Shown here: in pieces, positions 36,012 through 44,935 of the stretch | Layout of the letters: the number at the start of each line of letters is the position of its first letter | Numbering within the stretch: position 1 is the stretch's first letter | Origin: DATFVA01 sp963721075 | GTDB lineage: Bacteria; Bacteroidota; Ignavibacteria; Ignavibacteriales; Ignavibacteriaceae | Direction: 5' to 3' | DNA: 64,000 bases | NCBI GenBank assembly: GCA_963721075.1 | Contig: CAVRHV010000006.1 | Location: forward strand, 434,001-498,000 | The notes under the pieces: generated by a model | Database searches by the model: none | What the model was told of the DNA's origin: nothing | Seen by the model: the letters and a program-made list of their open reading frames with translations, nothing else | Translations under genes and position numbers: made by a program

Positions 36012-37265
36012 GTGAATACTAAAACAGAAATATTGTCTAAAGAAACTGATTTTGATATCAAAAAGATAAGAGAAGATTTCCCTATCCTAAAAACAGTAAT
36101 CAGAGGGAAGCCTTTATGTTACCTTGACAATGCAGCTACTACCCAGAAGCCGCAGCAGGTTATCGATGTGCTTAGCAATTATTATACTTCGATGAATTCC
36201 AATATTCACCGGGGAGTTCATACTTTAAGCGAACGCGCCACCGCTGCTTTTGAAGAAGCAAGAGTTAAGGTTAAGAATTTTATAAATGCAAAGAGCGAAA
36301 AAGAGATCATATTTACCCGCGGAACTACTGAATCTATTAACCTCGTTGCGAACAGTTTTGGAAGAAGTAATCTTAGTGAAGGCGACGAGATACTGATTAC
36401 AGGAATGGAGCATCATTCGAATATAGTTCCCTGGCAGCTGATTGCGGCAGAAAAAAATGCGGTGCTTAAGGTTGCCCCTATTACCGATACGGGGGAGTTA
36501 ATTCTTGATGAATTTGAAAAGCTGATATCAGAACGTACAAAAATTATATCAGTCGTATATGTATCCAATTCACTGGGAACTATAAATCCGGTTGAAAAAA
36601 TAATTGAGATTGCCCATAAACATGGGGTTCCGATACTGCTGGACGCCGCCCAGGCTGTAAGTCATATTTCTGTGGATATGCAGAAACTGGACTGCGATTT
36701 CTTCGCTTTTTCGGGACATAAGCTCTACGGCCCTACCGGTATAGGTGTTCTGTACGGCAAGGAAAAATTACTGGAACAGATGCCCCCGTTTATGGGAGGT
36801 GGAGATATGATCTCCAAAGTTACTTTTACAAAAACAACATATAATGAACTTCCCTTTAAGTTTGAAGCAGGTACCTCCAATATTGCAGATGCTATCGGAC
36901 TGGGTGCAGCGATAGATTATATTAAATCTATCGGTCTTGACTCCATTTCAAAATACGAAAAGCATGTGCTGGATTATGCTACCGATGCGTTATCGAATGT
37001 TGAGGGACTGAGAATAATCGGAACTGCTCCGGAGAAAAGCAGCGTTATTTCCTTTGTTCTGAAAAATGTGCATCCCCACGACGTAGGGACTTTTTTGGAT
37101 TACGAAGGAATCGCTGTGCGGACAGGACACCACTGCACCCAGCCTTTGATGGACAGGTTTAATATTCCCGCAACTTCCCGCGCTTCTTTCGGCATGTATA
37201 ATACCGTTGAAGAGGCAGATATTCTTGTTAAGGGAATTAAAAAAGTAATTGAGGCATTCAGCTGA
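36012..37265 (+). CDS. sufS: Cysteine desulfurase SufS
   Basis: Group II PLP-dependent cysteine desulfurase that supplies persulfide sulfur to SufU. The 417 residues start at a GTG touching the sufD stop (TAAGTG). Motifs: YLDNAATTQKP near the N-terminus, MEHHSNIVPWQ, PLP Lys in FAFSGHKLYGPTGIG, and catalytic Cys in VRTGHHCTQPLM. Its stop overlaps the sufU start as TGATG. Confidence 0.96.
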   Translation: MNTKTEILSKETDFDIKKIREDFPILKTVIRGKPLCYLDNAATTQKPQQVIDVLSNYYTSMNSNIHRGVHTLSERATAAFEEARVKVKNFINAKSEKEIIFTRGTTESINLVANSFGRSNLSEGDEILITGMEHHSNIVPWQLIAAEKNAVLKVAPITDTGELILDEFEKLISERTKIISVVYVSNSLGTINPVEKIIEIAHKHGVPILLDAAQAVSHISVDMQKLDCDFFAFSGHKLYGPTGIGVLYGKEKLLEQMPPFMGGGDMISKVTFTKTTYNELPFKFEAGTSNIADAIGLGAAIDYIKSIGLDSISKYEKHVLDYATDALSNVEGLRIIGTAPEKSSVISFVLKNVHPHDVGTFLDYEGIAVRTGHHCTQPLMDRFNIPATSRASFGMYNTVEEADILVKGIKKVIEAFS

Positions 37266-37721
37266 TGGATAATGATTTAAGAGAACTTTACCAGCAGGTA
37301 ATACTGGACCATAATAAGAGTCCGAGAAATTTTAAGAAGCTCGAAACTGCAAACCACTACGCCGAGGGTTATAATCCCCTTTGCGGCGACAGGATTGACG
37401 TTTACGTAAAACTGGATGATGATAAGATTGAAGATATTTCGTTTGTCGGTTCCGGATGTGCAATATCCAAGGCTTCGGCATCATTGATGAGTACAATGGT
37501 AAAAGGAAAAACGATCGGTGAAGCCGAGAAAATATTTCGAAAAGTTTCATCATCTTATCACGGGAAAAATGGATGAGGAAGTAAATACCGATGAAGTCGG
37601 CAAGCTGGCTGTGTTTGCAGGAGTAAGAGAATTTCCTTCACGAGTAAAATGTGCGAGCTTAGCATGGCATACTTTAATTTCGGCCTTGAAAGAACAGAAC
37701 AAAACCGTAACAACGGAATGA
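37265..37721 (+). CDS. sufU: Sulfur-transfer protein SufU (one frameshift)
   Basis: SufU receives sulfur from SufS and passes it to SufBCD. The three zinc/sulfur cysteines are present: YNPLCGD, GSGCAIS and RVKCASLAWHT. As assembled, the frame stops at 37576 because of one extra base near 37540; skipping it gives EAEKIFEKFHHLITGKMDEEV and continues to 37721. The corrected length is about 152 residues, normal for SufU. Start overlaps sufS (TGATG) and end overlaps sufT (ATGA). Confidence 0.9.
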
Positions 37722-38053
37722 AAAAAGAAACAACCGAAGTGATTAACAAACAGGAACTTGAAGAGAAGATCATAGCGATGCTTAAAACATGCTATGACCC
37801 CGAAATCCCGGTTAACATTTTCGAACTCGGGTTAATTTATGAAATTCAGATCGACAATGAGGGGAATGTTGTAGTCAAGATGACCCTTACTTCACCTGCC
37901 TGTCCCGTTGCGGGTTCTCTGCCGGGAGAGGTACAGGAAAAAGTATATTCCATTCCTGAAGTAAGAAATGTAAAAGTTGAGCTTGTCTGGAATCCGCCCT
38001 GGGATAAGGACATGATGTCGGATGCCGCCAAGCTTGAACTCGGAATGTTATAA
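37718..38053 (+). CDS. sufT: SufT-like MIP18/DUF59 Fe-S protein assembly factor
   Basis: A 111-residue protein from the ATG at 37718, which overlaps the sufU stop as ATGA (a longer in-frame start at 37649 lies inside sufU). The MIP18/DUF59 fold is seen in YDPEIPVNIFELGLIYEI, LTSPACPVAGSLPGEV and VELVWNPPW followed by MMSDAAKLELG. SufT homologues help Fe-S maturation, chiefly of cluster-rich targets. Position at the end of the suf operon supports the role. Confidence 0.93.
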   Translation: MKKETTEVINKQELEEKIIAMLKTCYDPEIPVNIFELGLIYEIQIDNEGNVVVKMTLTSPACPVAGSLPGEVQEKVYSIPEVRNVKVELVWNPPWDKDMMSDAAKLELGML

Positions 38054-38084
38054 TTAATAAACCAAATAATAGGAGTAGATAAGT

Positions 38085-38618
38085 ATGTTTAATATTATGT
38101 CGCGTCCCCCCCTTTATGATCAGGATGCTGTTCAGCCTATGAGAGATGCATTAATCGCCGTAGGCTTCAATGAATTGTTGACCCCCAAGGATGTTGATGA
38201 TGCAATAAATGTAAATGATGACCAGATAGTACTTGTTATGATCAACTCAGTCTGCGGATGTGCTGCAGGCAGTGCAAGACCGGGTGTCTCACTCGCACTT
38301 CAGCATAATGTTATTCCCGACAGACTGGTTACAGGTTTTGCGGGACAGGAAAGAGAGGCGGTCGACCGCATTAGACAATATATTAAAGGATATCCGCCTT
38401 CGTCGCCAAGTATCGCAATATTTAAGAACGGACAGCTGATGTACTTTATGCAGAGATATAATATTGAAGGACGTTCGGCAGATGAAATTGCTTCCGATCT
38501 CAGGGAAGCGTTCGATGAACTCTGTACAAAACAGGGTCCCTCAATTCCCAAAGATGTTTTTGAAAAAGTGACTTACGCAGTTCAGTGCGGATCGAAGATC
38601 CCGTTGTACAAAGGTTAG
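38085..38618 (+). CDS. BrxA/BrxB-family bacilliredoxin with C-terminal extension
   Basis: A thioredoxin-fold protein (YphP/YqiW family) that removes bacillithiol or other low-molecular-weight thiols from proteins. The active-site C-G-C lies in MINSVCGCAAGSARPG (about 53-68); MFNIMSRPPLYD and RYNIEGRSADEIA are family marks. At 177 residues it is about 30 longer than typical members; the extra C-terminus ends AVQCGSKIPLYKG and includes another Cys. AGGAG precedes the ATG. Only 31 bp follow the sufT stop, so it is probably the last gene of the suf transcript and links thiol repair with Fe-S assembly. Confidence 0.92.
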   Translation: MFNIMSRPPLYDQDAVQPMRDALIAVGFNELLTPKDVDDAINVNDDQIVLVMINSVCGCAAGSARPGVSLALQHNVIPDRLVTGFAGQEREAVDRIRQYIKGYPPSSPSIAIFKNGQLMYFMQRYNIEGRSADEIASDLREAFDELCTKQGPSIPKDVFEKVTYAVQCGSKIPLYKG

Positions 38619-38631
38619 ATAAATTTATAAG

Positions 38632-38770
38632 GGGCTGTCATTGAAATGTTGTTTCAACCTCGTAACTATAAGTTCGAGGGAGTTTTAAACTGAGAAATTT
38701 TAAGATCTCTCCCTTCGGTCGGGATGACAATTACCCGGCCGATATGACGTTTAATATTCTTTGACAGCCC
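38632..38770. mobile_element. 139-bp MITE-like element with GGGCTGTCA terminal inverted repeats
   Basis: GGGCTGTCA (38632-38640) and its exact complement TGACAGCCC (38762-38770) bound a 139-bp non-coding block. Inside is CCCTTCGGTCGGGATGACA (38711-38729), whose CCC-TTCGGTC-GGG forms a small hairpin. No gene is present and the whole intergenic region is nearly this element. Size, ends and internal hairpin suit a miniature inverted-repeat element. No clear target-site duplication was seen. Confidence 0.5.
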
Positions 38771-38796
38771 TAAATTAATAAAGAAGAAAAGATAAA

Positions 38797-39276
38797 ATGA
38801 AATTCAGTACCCAGGAAGAATATGGTTTGCGATGCCTGATAAGAATAGCGAAATCCAAATCCCCTAATGGATTAACTATTCCCGAGATCAGTGAGTTGGA
38901 AGGTTTATCTACTGCCCATGTAGGTAAGCTGCTGCGTATACTCCGATTGGGTGAATTCATTGAAAGCAGCCGCGGACAGACAGGAGGTTATAAGCTTTTA
39001 AGACCACCGGATGAGATAATTATTGGCGAGGTTCTTGAAGCACTCGGTGGAAAACTTTATGAATCTTCTTTCTGCGACATTCATTCGGGCATTCAGAATA
39101 TCTGCACTAATTCAATCGACTGCTCAATACGTTCTCTGTGGAGTAAAGTACAATCGCTGCTCGACAGCGTTCTCGATAAACTTACACTTAAAGACCTTCT
39201 GGGAAACGAAGATGAGGTTTCATCCATCGTAACCAGCTTTACCCAGGAAACAAATCCTCTTACAAGTGAAACTTAA
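38797..39276 (+). CDS. Rrf2-family regulator with three-cysteine cluster motif (IscR-like)
   Basis: A 159-residue winged-helix regulator: MKFSTQEEYGLRCLIRIA opening, recognition region LSTAHVGKLLRILR and wing SSRGQTGGYKLLRP. Cys93, Cys103 and Cys109 (spacing C-x9-C-x5-C) sit where IscR binds its Fe-S cluster, so it can plausibly sense cluster supply and control the suf operon just upstream. The stop codon overlaps that of the convergent peptidase gene, with no terminator between them. Confidence 0.92.
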   Translation: MKFSTQEEYGLRCLIRIAKSKSPNGLTIPEISELEGLSTAHVGKLLRILRLGEFIESSRGQTGGYKLLRPPDEIIIGEVLEALGGKLYESSFCDIHSGIQNICTNSIDCSIRSLWSKVQSLLDSVLDKLTLKDLLGNEDEVSSIVTSFTQETNPLTSET

Positions 39277-40767
39277 TAATTGGTTACTACCCTGATAACA
39301 GGATAATACTCCCCTTCCCTGATCCAGTTATTATATTCATCATACACGATAATACCGATCATACTCTGCGGTTCAAGCCCCAGCACAAGCACGTTGCTGT
39401 TCAGCTGATTTATCGGTACATATAAATATTTATCTTCCTCAATTCTATCTGTTACTTCAGTTTTAACAACAGCATCCGGCAGCATAAGCTCTTCAAGAAA
39501 AACAGAATCTATTTTTTCTATATAATATTTCTGGAATTTATCCGATGGTCTTTTTTTATAAGATTCATAAACCACTCCATGGTCGTCCAGCATTTTGATC
39601 AGGTTAATCGAATCCTTCGGTACCAGGTAGCCTGCAGGTTTATTTACTGTCATAACAGGTTTAACTATTGAGTGATATTCTTCGGCAATGACTGTAGTAT
39701 CTTTCCCTGTATTTACAGATTTCAGCGTCAGCTTCAGACTGCTGTCGGCCCCGACATGCTCCATCCTGATGGCAGCGGGATCTCCTTCCTTCGAATTCCT
39801 TAGCTTTTCCCTTTCATCCTTAACCATCGTCTTAATAACATCTTTGTTGTTGACAACAAAGCTGATAAAGGCCTCCATTGCCGTTTTCTGTCCCTCAGCC
39901 CGGTGCTTAATATTATCAAGAAAAGCATCCTTTCCGTTCAGGCCTTCAAGTATAAAAGAAAATGAATTCAGTATCCCGAAGCTCTGCCTGCCGTCGTTAA
40001 TATCAACTGTGCTGTGTCTGAACCTGCTTACTCCCGGGGGACCTCCGAGTATATAATTATTGAAGGTAAACCCTCTTTCATTTAAATAGTGTGAAGCATA
40101 AGGAAAGAAAACCTTGTTTGAATATTCCCTGATCCTGGCTGAAACATTAATATCTGTCGTCGCTCCAAACTGCTCGTCAAAGTTCTTAACATAACCGTAC
40201 TCTAGCCAATCGTCCCCGTAAGGGTAATATTCGTGTACATCAAGCGTCGCCTCAGGAAGGTACCGGTTAAAGAGTTTATGCAGCCCGATTACCTCCGGCT
40301 GCGTTAAGATGAGGTGGTTTCTGTTAAGGTCAGCGTCATTTCCGTTCCTTCTTTCATTAACCGCCGCTCCGTCGGGATTCATCTGCGGAACCAGCATCAG
40401 TTCAGCCGCCTGCAGGAAGTCGTCAAATTCTCCTGACATAATATCCTTAAGAAGAAGTAACGCACCTTCCTTACCAGACTGTTCGTTTCCATGCTGCTGA
40501 GCAAATATCAGAATTTTTATCTTCGCCGGGTCTTCACCGAATCTCCCGTTTGAGATGAACAATACCGGGACTTTCCTTCCCTGGACAGTTTCAGCGATGT
40601 AATCAAGTTTAATTCGTTTATCTTTTTGTGCAGTCTGCTGAAGCCAGGAAATCATCTGTACAGTACGATGTCAGACTGTCATAATTATTTTCTTCAAGAG
40701 GGGTCGATGATTGCTGAGGAAATATCATCATTGTGCTGAATAAAAGAGTGATAAAAATGTATTTCAT
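39273..40767 (-). CDS. Secreted M14-family zinc carboxypeptidase (N-terminal frameshift)
   Basis: Removes residues from peptide C-termini. Zinc ligands H-x-x-E in FAQQHGNEQSGKEG, third ligand in TLDVHEYYP, substrate-binding LVPQMNPDGAAVNERR and DLNRNH, and catalytic Glu in SFILEGLNG. The long frame begins artificially at 40655. The real start is ATG 40767, giving signal peptide MKYIFITLLFSTMMIFPQQ; one extra base near 40660 (TACTGTACAG) separates it from the mature part. That ATG overlaps the stop of the preceding gene (ATGA), so it is the last gene of the peptidase operon. Confidence 0.88.
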
Positions 40768-41888
40768 TGAAATATTCCTTTCGCAGAAGTTTCATATTTT
40801 CGACGAGTCACGGATTCAAGAAAATCCTCATCAACAATGGCTCCGCACCCGGGCTGATCGGGTACATTAAGTGTTCCGTCATAATTCAGCTTAAACGGAT
40901 TCAGAACTATATCCCTGTCAAAATACCGGTCATTAGCGCTGATATCTCCGGGATAAACAAAACCCTTAAGAGATGCAAGAGCAGCATTAAAGGTCCTGCC
41001 TATTCCTGTTTCAAGCATTCCCCCGCACCAGACAGGAACAGATTTGTTATAGCACAGATCATGGATTTTCCGCGCTGCAGTTAAGCCGCCTACACGGGAA
41101 GGCTTGATGTTTATTACCCTGCAGGCATCAATCTCCAGGGCAAAAGCAGCATGCGCCGGAGAGGTAATACTTTCGTCGAGACAAACGGCCGTCCTTAATT
41201 CTTTCTGAAGCTTCGAATGTTCAAAAATATCATCATGTGCAAGAGGCTGTTCAATGAGCAGCAGATCAAACTCATCAAGTTCTTTTAAATGTTCAGCGTC
41301 GGCAAGAGTATAAATACTGTTTGCATCTACCTGAAATAATATGTGCGGGAAGTTTTTCCTGATAGCTTTCACGGGGGCAATGTCATACCCGGGTTTTATT
41401 TTAATTTTGATCCTTTGATACCCTTCTTTCAGATATCCTTCAACCGCATCAAGAACCGAGTATAAATTTTTCTGAATTCCAATGCTTACGCCGACCGGTA
41501 TAATTTTTTTATCCCCTCCCAGATAGGCTGATAAACTCATTCCAGCCTGCCTGGCAGCAAGATCCCACACAGCAAATTCAAGTGCTGTTTTCGCAATTTT
41601 GTTTCCCCGAACAGGATTAAACAAATCGTCAACCTGCTCAGGATGTGAAATATCTTTATCGAGAAGTATCGGAACCAAAAAATCTTTCTGTATCGACCAG
41701 GCAGTATCCGTGGTTTCTTCATTATACCAGGGCTCTTTGCCTGCAGGTGATTCACCCCAGCCTGTTAATCCTTCAGAATAAATCTTTGCAATGACAGCAT
41801 AATTGCCGTCCTCAACCCACCCGCTTGTTTCAAAGGGTTTCTTATAAGGCAGGAAAATCTGCCGGAGTTCTATTCGCTCAATCTTCAT
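40764..41888 (-). CDS. o-Succinylbenzoate synthase / N-acylamino acid racemase family enzyme (enolase superfamily)
   Basis: About 374 residues from ATG 41888. Enolase-superfamily OSBS/NSAR marks: KxK catalytic lysine in RIKIKIKPGYD, metal ligands in FQVDANS, LLIEQPLAHDD and CLDESI, second lysine in INIKPSRVGGL, and WCGGMLETGIGR with PGDISANDRYF. In menaquinone synthesis this family makes o-succinylbenzoate (MenC), but no other men gene is here. Its start overlaps the peptidase stop upstream (ATGA), and its stop overlaps the next peptidase start (ATGA). The context therefore favours racemisation of N-acylated or peptide-derived amino acids. Both readings remain open. Confidence 0.85.
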   Translation of the reverse strand: MKIERIELRQIFLPYKKPFETSGWVEDGNYAVIAKIYSEGLTGWGESPAGKEPWYNEETTDTAWSIQKDFLVPILLDKDISHPEQVDDLFNPVRGNKIAKTALEFAVWDLAARQAGMSLSAYLGGDKKIIPVGVSIGIQKNLYSVLDAVEGYLKEGYQRIKIKIKPGYDIAPVKAIRKNFPHILFQVDANSIYTLADAEHLKELDEFDLLLIEQPLAHDDIFEHSKLQKELRTAVCLDESITSPAHAAFALEIDACRVINIKPSRVGGLTAARKIHDLCYNKSVPVWCGGMLETGIGRTFNAALASLKGFVYPGDISANDRYFDRDIVLNPFKLNYDGTLNVPDQPGCGAIVDEDFLESVTRRKYETSAKGIFQ

Positions 41889-43903
41889 TTCAATAAAATA
41901 ATTTTTTTTGTTGATGCAAAACCTTCCGATTCCAGCCTGCAAAAATAGACTCCTGAAGGAAGTGAACCGGCATCAAATGAAATGGAATATTCACCGGGCA
42001 TTTTATATTCTTCGACAAGGGTCTTAATTTCATTTCCCAGTAAATCATAGATTTTAATTTTTATACCGGCTGCATGGTTCAATCTAAAAGTAATATTTGC
42101 TGAAGGATTAAATGGATTGGGAAAAATATTTTTAAGGTAAAATCCTGATTCCTTTTTTCCTTTTGAATTAATTGTTGATGACGGTTCGGTAAATTTTCTT
42201 TCAGTTAAAGAAAATGAAAGCCCATCATAAGTAGTAAGAGAAAAACGAAGATTATTCATGGCAACTACCTGGCGCGTTCCGCTGTTTTGAGAAGCATGAT
42301 ATGCAGAAGAATCGACATAAGTTGTTGATGAAGCATCAACAATGATTACAGGGACAGTACATATGCTGCTGATAGATTTTTCTGTGCTGTAAATTCTCGT
42401 GTATGCAGCGCCATCCGTGTATATCCCGATTTTATTCCTGTTTCGCATCATTCCCCATAACAATGCTGAGACCCGGTTTTCGTAATAGTCTTCCGAATCA
42501 AAAAGCAGCGGCTGATAAATCAGATCACCAAACAGTCCTAATCCGGGGTTGTTCGTCATCTCACCGTAGAAAGAGGCATAAATGTAATCATCTGTTCCAT
42601 CTATATAATTTTGTCCTGCCACTTTTCCACTGTTACCAAACAAAAAGACAGGTGCTTTATTATTAATTTTTTGATAAAAAGACTGCGGCACTATATAAGT
42701 TGAATCATTTAAAATACTTAAGACCTGTAGAGAATCTCCGGCAATAATAAAACAGCTGCAATTTTCTATTTCTTCAGCGACTGTGGTATTATTTAATTCT
42801 GATTCCTGCAGAAATACCGTCGTATATGAGAAATTATGCTGATCAAGGAAATCTGTTAATTCAGCCAATTGCTGACTAAACCCGGGATGTGAAAGCACAA
42901 CAATATCCTGTGAATTATTCTGAGTTAAAAATGAAGTTAGCGCTTCATTTAAAGAACCGCTAATCGAATTGTCAGCAGTCATCCACAGATCGGTTTTAGG
43001 AAAATTGAGATGGATTGTTGTATCAACTTCAGACGCACCTGGCGGGATGAAATTTATTTCCCTGTTAATAAAATCATATTTCCATCCCTCCGTAAGCTGA
43101 TCACATTTTAGGTTTTCAATAAAATAATTTCCTGAATTATAGGAACTGAAATGACTTTTTTCATCTGCACGGAATATAGCTACAGCCCCGCTTCCCATAA
43201 CTGTTCCTATTCCATTATTATCTATACATAATGCGGTCCGGTCATCAATGCCGGCTCCCATTAAATCAATACCTTCCAGGAAATGATAATTATAGAGGAA
43301 GGGAATCAGTCTTCCGAATCTTCCGCGTTCAATAAAATGAGTATCAAAAAGTACATCCGGGACAAGATTAAGAAAATCATTTTCGAGTGTAATTGTATAG
43401 CCAAAGGGATTTATTAAAGCTGAACGTGGAACTGCACTGTTGTGTTCCGCAGAAAAATCAACATTACCTAAAACGGCAGCACCGGCACTGGTACCGGCAA
43501 TTACTCCGCCATGTTGATAAACATATAGAATGGCATCTTCGGTTTTAGTGTCTTTCCATTTCGAAATATACTGCCACTGATCTCCGCCCCGAAGAAAAAT
43601 TGCTTTTGCTGTTATCAGCTCATCATAGGTTGATTGTAAATTTGCCTGTTCTGTTGAAGTAATTGCCTTATTATAAACTGTATCCGCGCCAAGCCAGGTA
43701 AAATAGTCGGGAAGCCAGTTTGTAGCCCCTTCTGCGTAGGAGAGAATAATAATTTTTCCGCTGTCGGACTTTTGAACTATCCACCCGTAAGGCTGATCAC
43801 TCCAATCGTTATAATCCTCGCTTCCTCCGCCAACAGCACAAATAAATCCCTGGGCTAAAAGTCGTGAAGAAAGAAAAACTAAAGCTATAAATAATAATCT
43901 CAT
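41885..43903 (-). CDS. T9SS-exported cyanophycinase-family (S51) peptidase
   Basis: A 672-residue secreted protein. Signal peptide 1-18 (MRLLFIALVFLSSRLLAQ). S51 domain about 20-270 with all expected residues: Gln109 in LRGGDQWQ, nucleophile Ser139 in AGTSAGAAV, His189 in DTHFIERGRFGRL, and GAGIDDRTA. A second region (about 305-480) looks like a diverged repeat of the fold, with IIAGDSLQ and FGNSGK in the corresponding places. A T9SS type A sorting domain ends the protein (IFPNPFNPS to KKIILLK). Cyanophycinases cut cyanophycin to beta-Asp-Arg; for exported members the natural substrate is not established. Fourth gene after the TonB-dependent receptor counted inclusively, coupled to the OSBS/NSAR-family gene. 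Confidence 0.88.
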   Translation of the reverse strand: MRLLFIALVFLSSRLLAQGFICAVGGGSEDYNDWSDQPYGWIVQKSDSGKIIILSYAEGATNWLPDYFTWLGADTVYNKAITSTEQANLQSTYDELITAKAIFLRGGDQWQYISKWKDTKTEDAILYVYQHGGVIAGTSAGAAVLGNVDFSAEHNSAVPRSALINPFGYTITLENDFLNLVPDVLFDTHFIERGRFGRLIPFLYNYHFLEGIDLMGAGIDDRTALCIDNNGIGTVMGSGAVAIFRADEKSHFSSYNSGNYFIENLKCDQLTEGWKYDFINREINFIPPGASEVDTTIHLNFPKTDLWMTADNSISGSLNEALTSFLTQNNSQDIVVLSHPGFSQQLAELTDFLDQHNFSYTTVFLQESELNNTTVAEEIENCSCFIIAGDSLQVLSILNDSTYIVPQSFYQKINNKAPVFLFGNSGKVAGQNYIDGTDDYIYASFYGEMTNNPGLGLFGDLIYQPLLFDSEDYYENRVSALLWGMMRNRNKIGIYTDGAAYTRIYSTEKSISSICTVPVIIVDASSTTYVDSSAYHASQNSGTRQVVAMNNLRFSLTTYDGLSFSLTERKFTEPSSTINSKGKKESGFYLKNIFPNPFNPSANITFRLNHAAGIKIKIYDLLGNEIKTLVEEYKMPGEYSISFDAGSLPSGVYFCRLESEGFASTKKIILLK

Positions 43904-43907
43904 TTAA

Positions 43908-44903
43908 TTAAAAGGTGACACCTACTGTAACTCGATGAACACTTGGCAGTATATCATAAAGTGCATATGCATAATCAAAATATACACTGCTGCCTGAGAA
44001 AGGCACATTTGCACCGGCTCCGAAAGTAAAGTCCTCATCATCGTAGTTATATTTATATCCTGTCCTCAGATACAGTCTGTCGAAGAATGAAAACTCAGTT
44101 CCGAAGTGAAGTCTTTCGCTGTTATCGTTTGGATGCACAGCATCAATGCCGCCTCTTATTTTCATAAAGTCAGCCGTGTATATGTCGAATCCGATACCCA
44201 CCTGGAAGTTAAGCGGAAGAGGATATGTGTCGGTTTTAAGCGAGGCCGGGGCAAGTCTGCTTGTAGGATAATTATCATTCTTGTTATAAACTATATCAAG
44301 ATCGGGACCCTCAAACTGGAGTTCGCCTCCGAAATTTGCCATGCTCATCGCGATAGTCAGATTCTGAAAATCGAGACGGTACTGTGTGCCTATATCAAAA
44401 GCGAATCCTGAAGCTGTTTCATTCCAGATTCTCTGTGAAACATATTTAACAGTTACGCCTACACCGAACCTGTCCGTAAGATATTTCGCATAACTTAATC
44501 CCAGTGCCAGATCTCCGGCATCAAAAAATCTTCCCGTTCCGTTCGGTTCTTCTTCCGTCGTTATCTCCATTTCGCCTGTGGTAAAGGATATAAGGCTTAA
44601 AGCAATGGCACCTGCATCCTGCATATTATACACTACTGCCGCGGCATTCAGATCAAAAAGATCGAACCAGTTCATATACGAAAACTGAGCCTCAATATTA
44701 TTTACCTTAACGATTCCGGCAGGATTCCAGAATACAGATGACGCATCACCTGTCAAGCCTACCACCGCACCTCCCATTGCTGTTTCCCGCGCACCGACCG
44801 GTATCTGCAGGAACTGGGCTCCTGATGTCCCGAGGTTCGCATTTTGTGCAAGAGAAGACCCTGCCATCAATATAGCTGCTATGATTGTAATAATTTTTTT
44901 CAT
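43908..44903 (-). CDS. PorV/PorQ-family outer-membrane barrel
   Basis: About 331 residues from ATG 44903 (GGGAG 7 bp upstream), with signal peptide MKKIITIIAAILMAGSSLAQ. Family marks: LGTSGAQFLQIPVGARETAMGG, SVFWNPAGI, then repeated beta-strand pairs ending in RVTVGVTF. PorV of the T9SS shuttles and docks cargo at the cell surface; paralogues often sit next to particular T9SS cargo genes. Here it lies between two genes with sorting domains, 4 bp upstream of the S51 peptidase, so it probably serves them. Confidence 0.87.
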   Translation of the reverse strand: MKKIITIIAAILMAGSSLAQNANLGTSGAQFLQIPVGARETAMGGAVVGLTGDASSVFWNPAGIVKVNNIEAQFSYMNWFDLFDLNAAAVVYNMQDAGAIALSLISFTTGEMEITTEEEPNGTGRFFDAGDLALGLSYAKYLTDRFGVGVTVKYVSQRIWNETASGFAFDIGTQYRLDFQNLTIAMSMANFGGELQFEGPDLDIVYNKNDNYPTSRLAPASLKTDTYPLPLNFQVGIGFDIYTADFMKIRGGIDAVHPNDNSERLHFGTEFSFFDRLYLRTGYKYNYDDEDFTFGAGANVPFSGSSVYFDYAYALYDILPSVHRVTVGVTF

Positions 44904-44935
44904 ATAAACTCCCATAGTATTACCTGCTGTAAATT

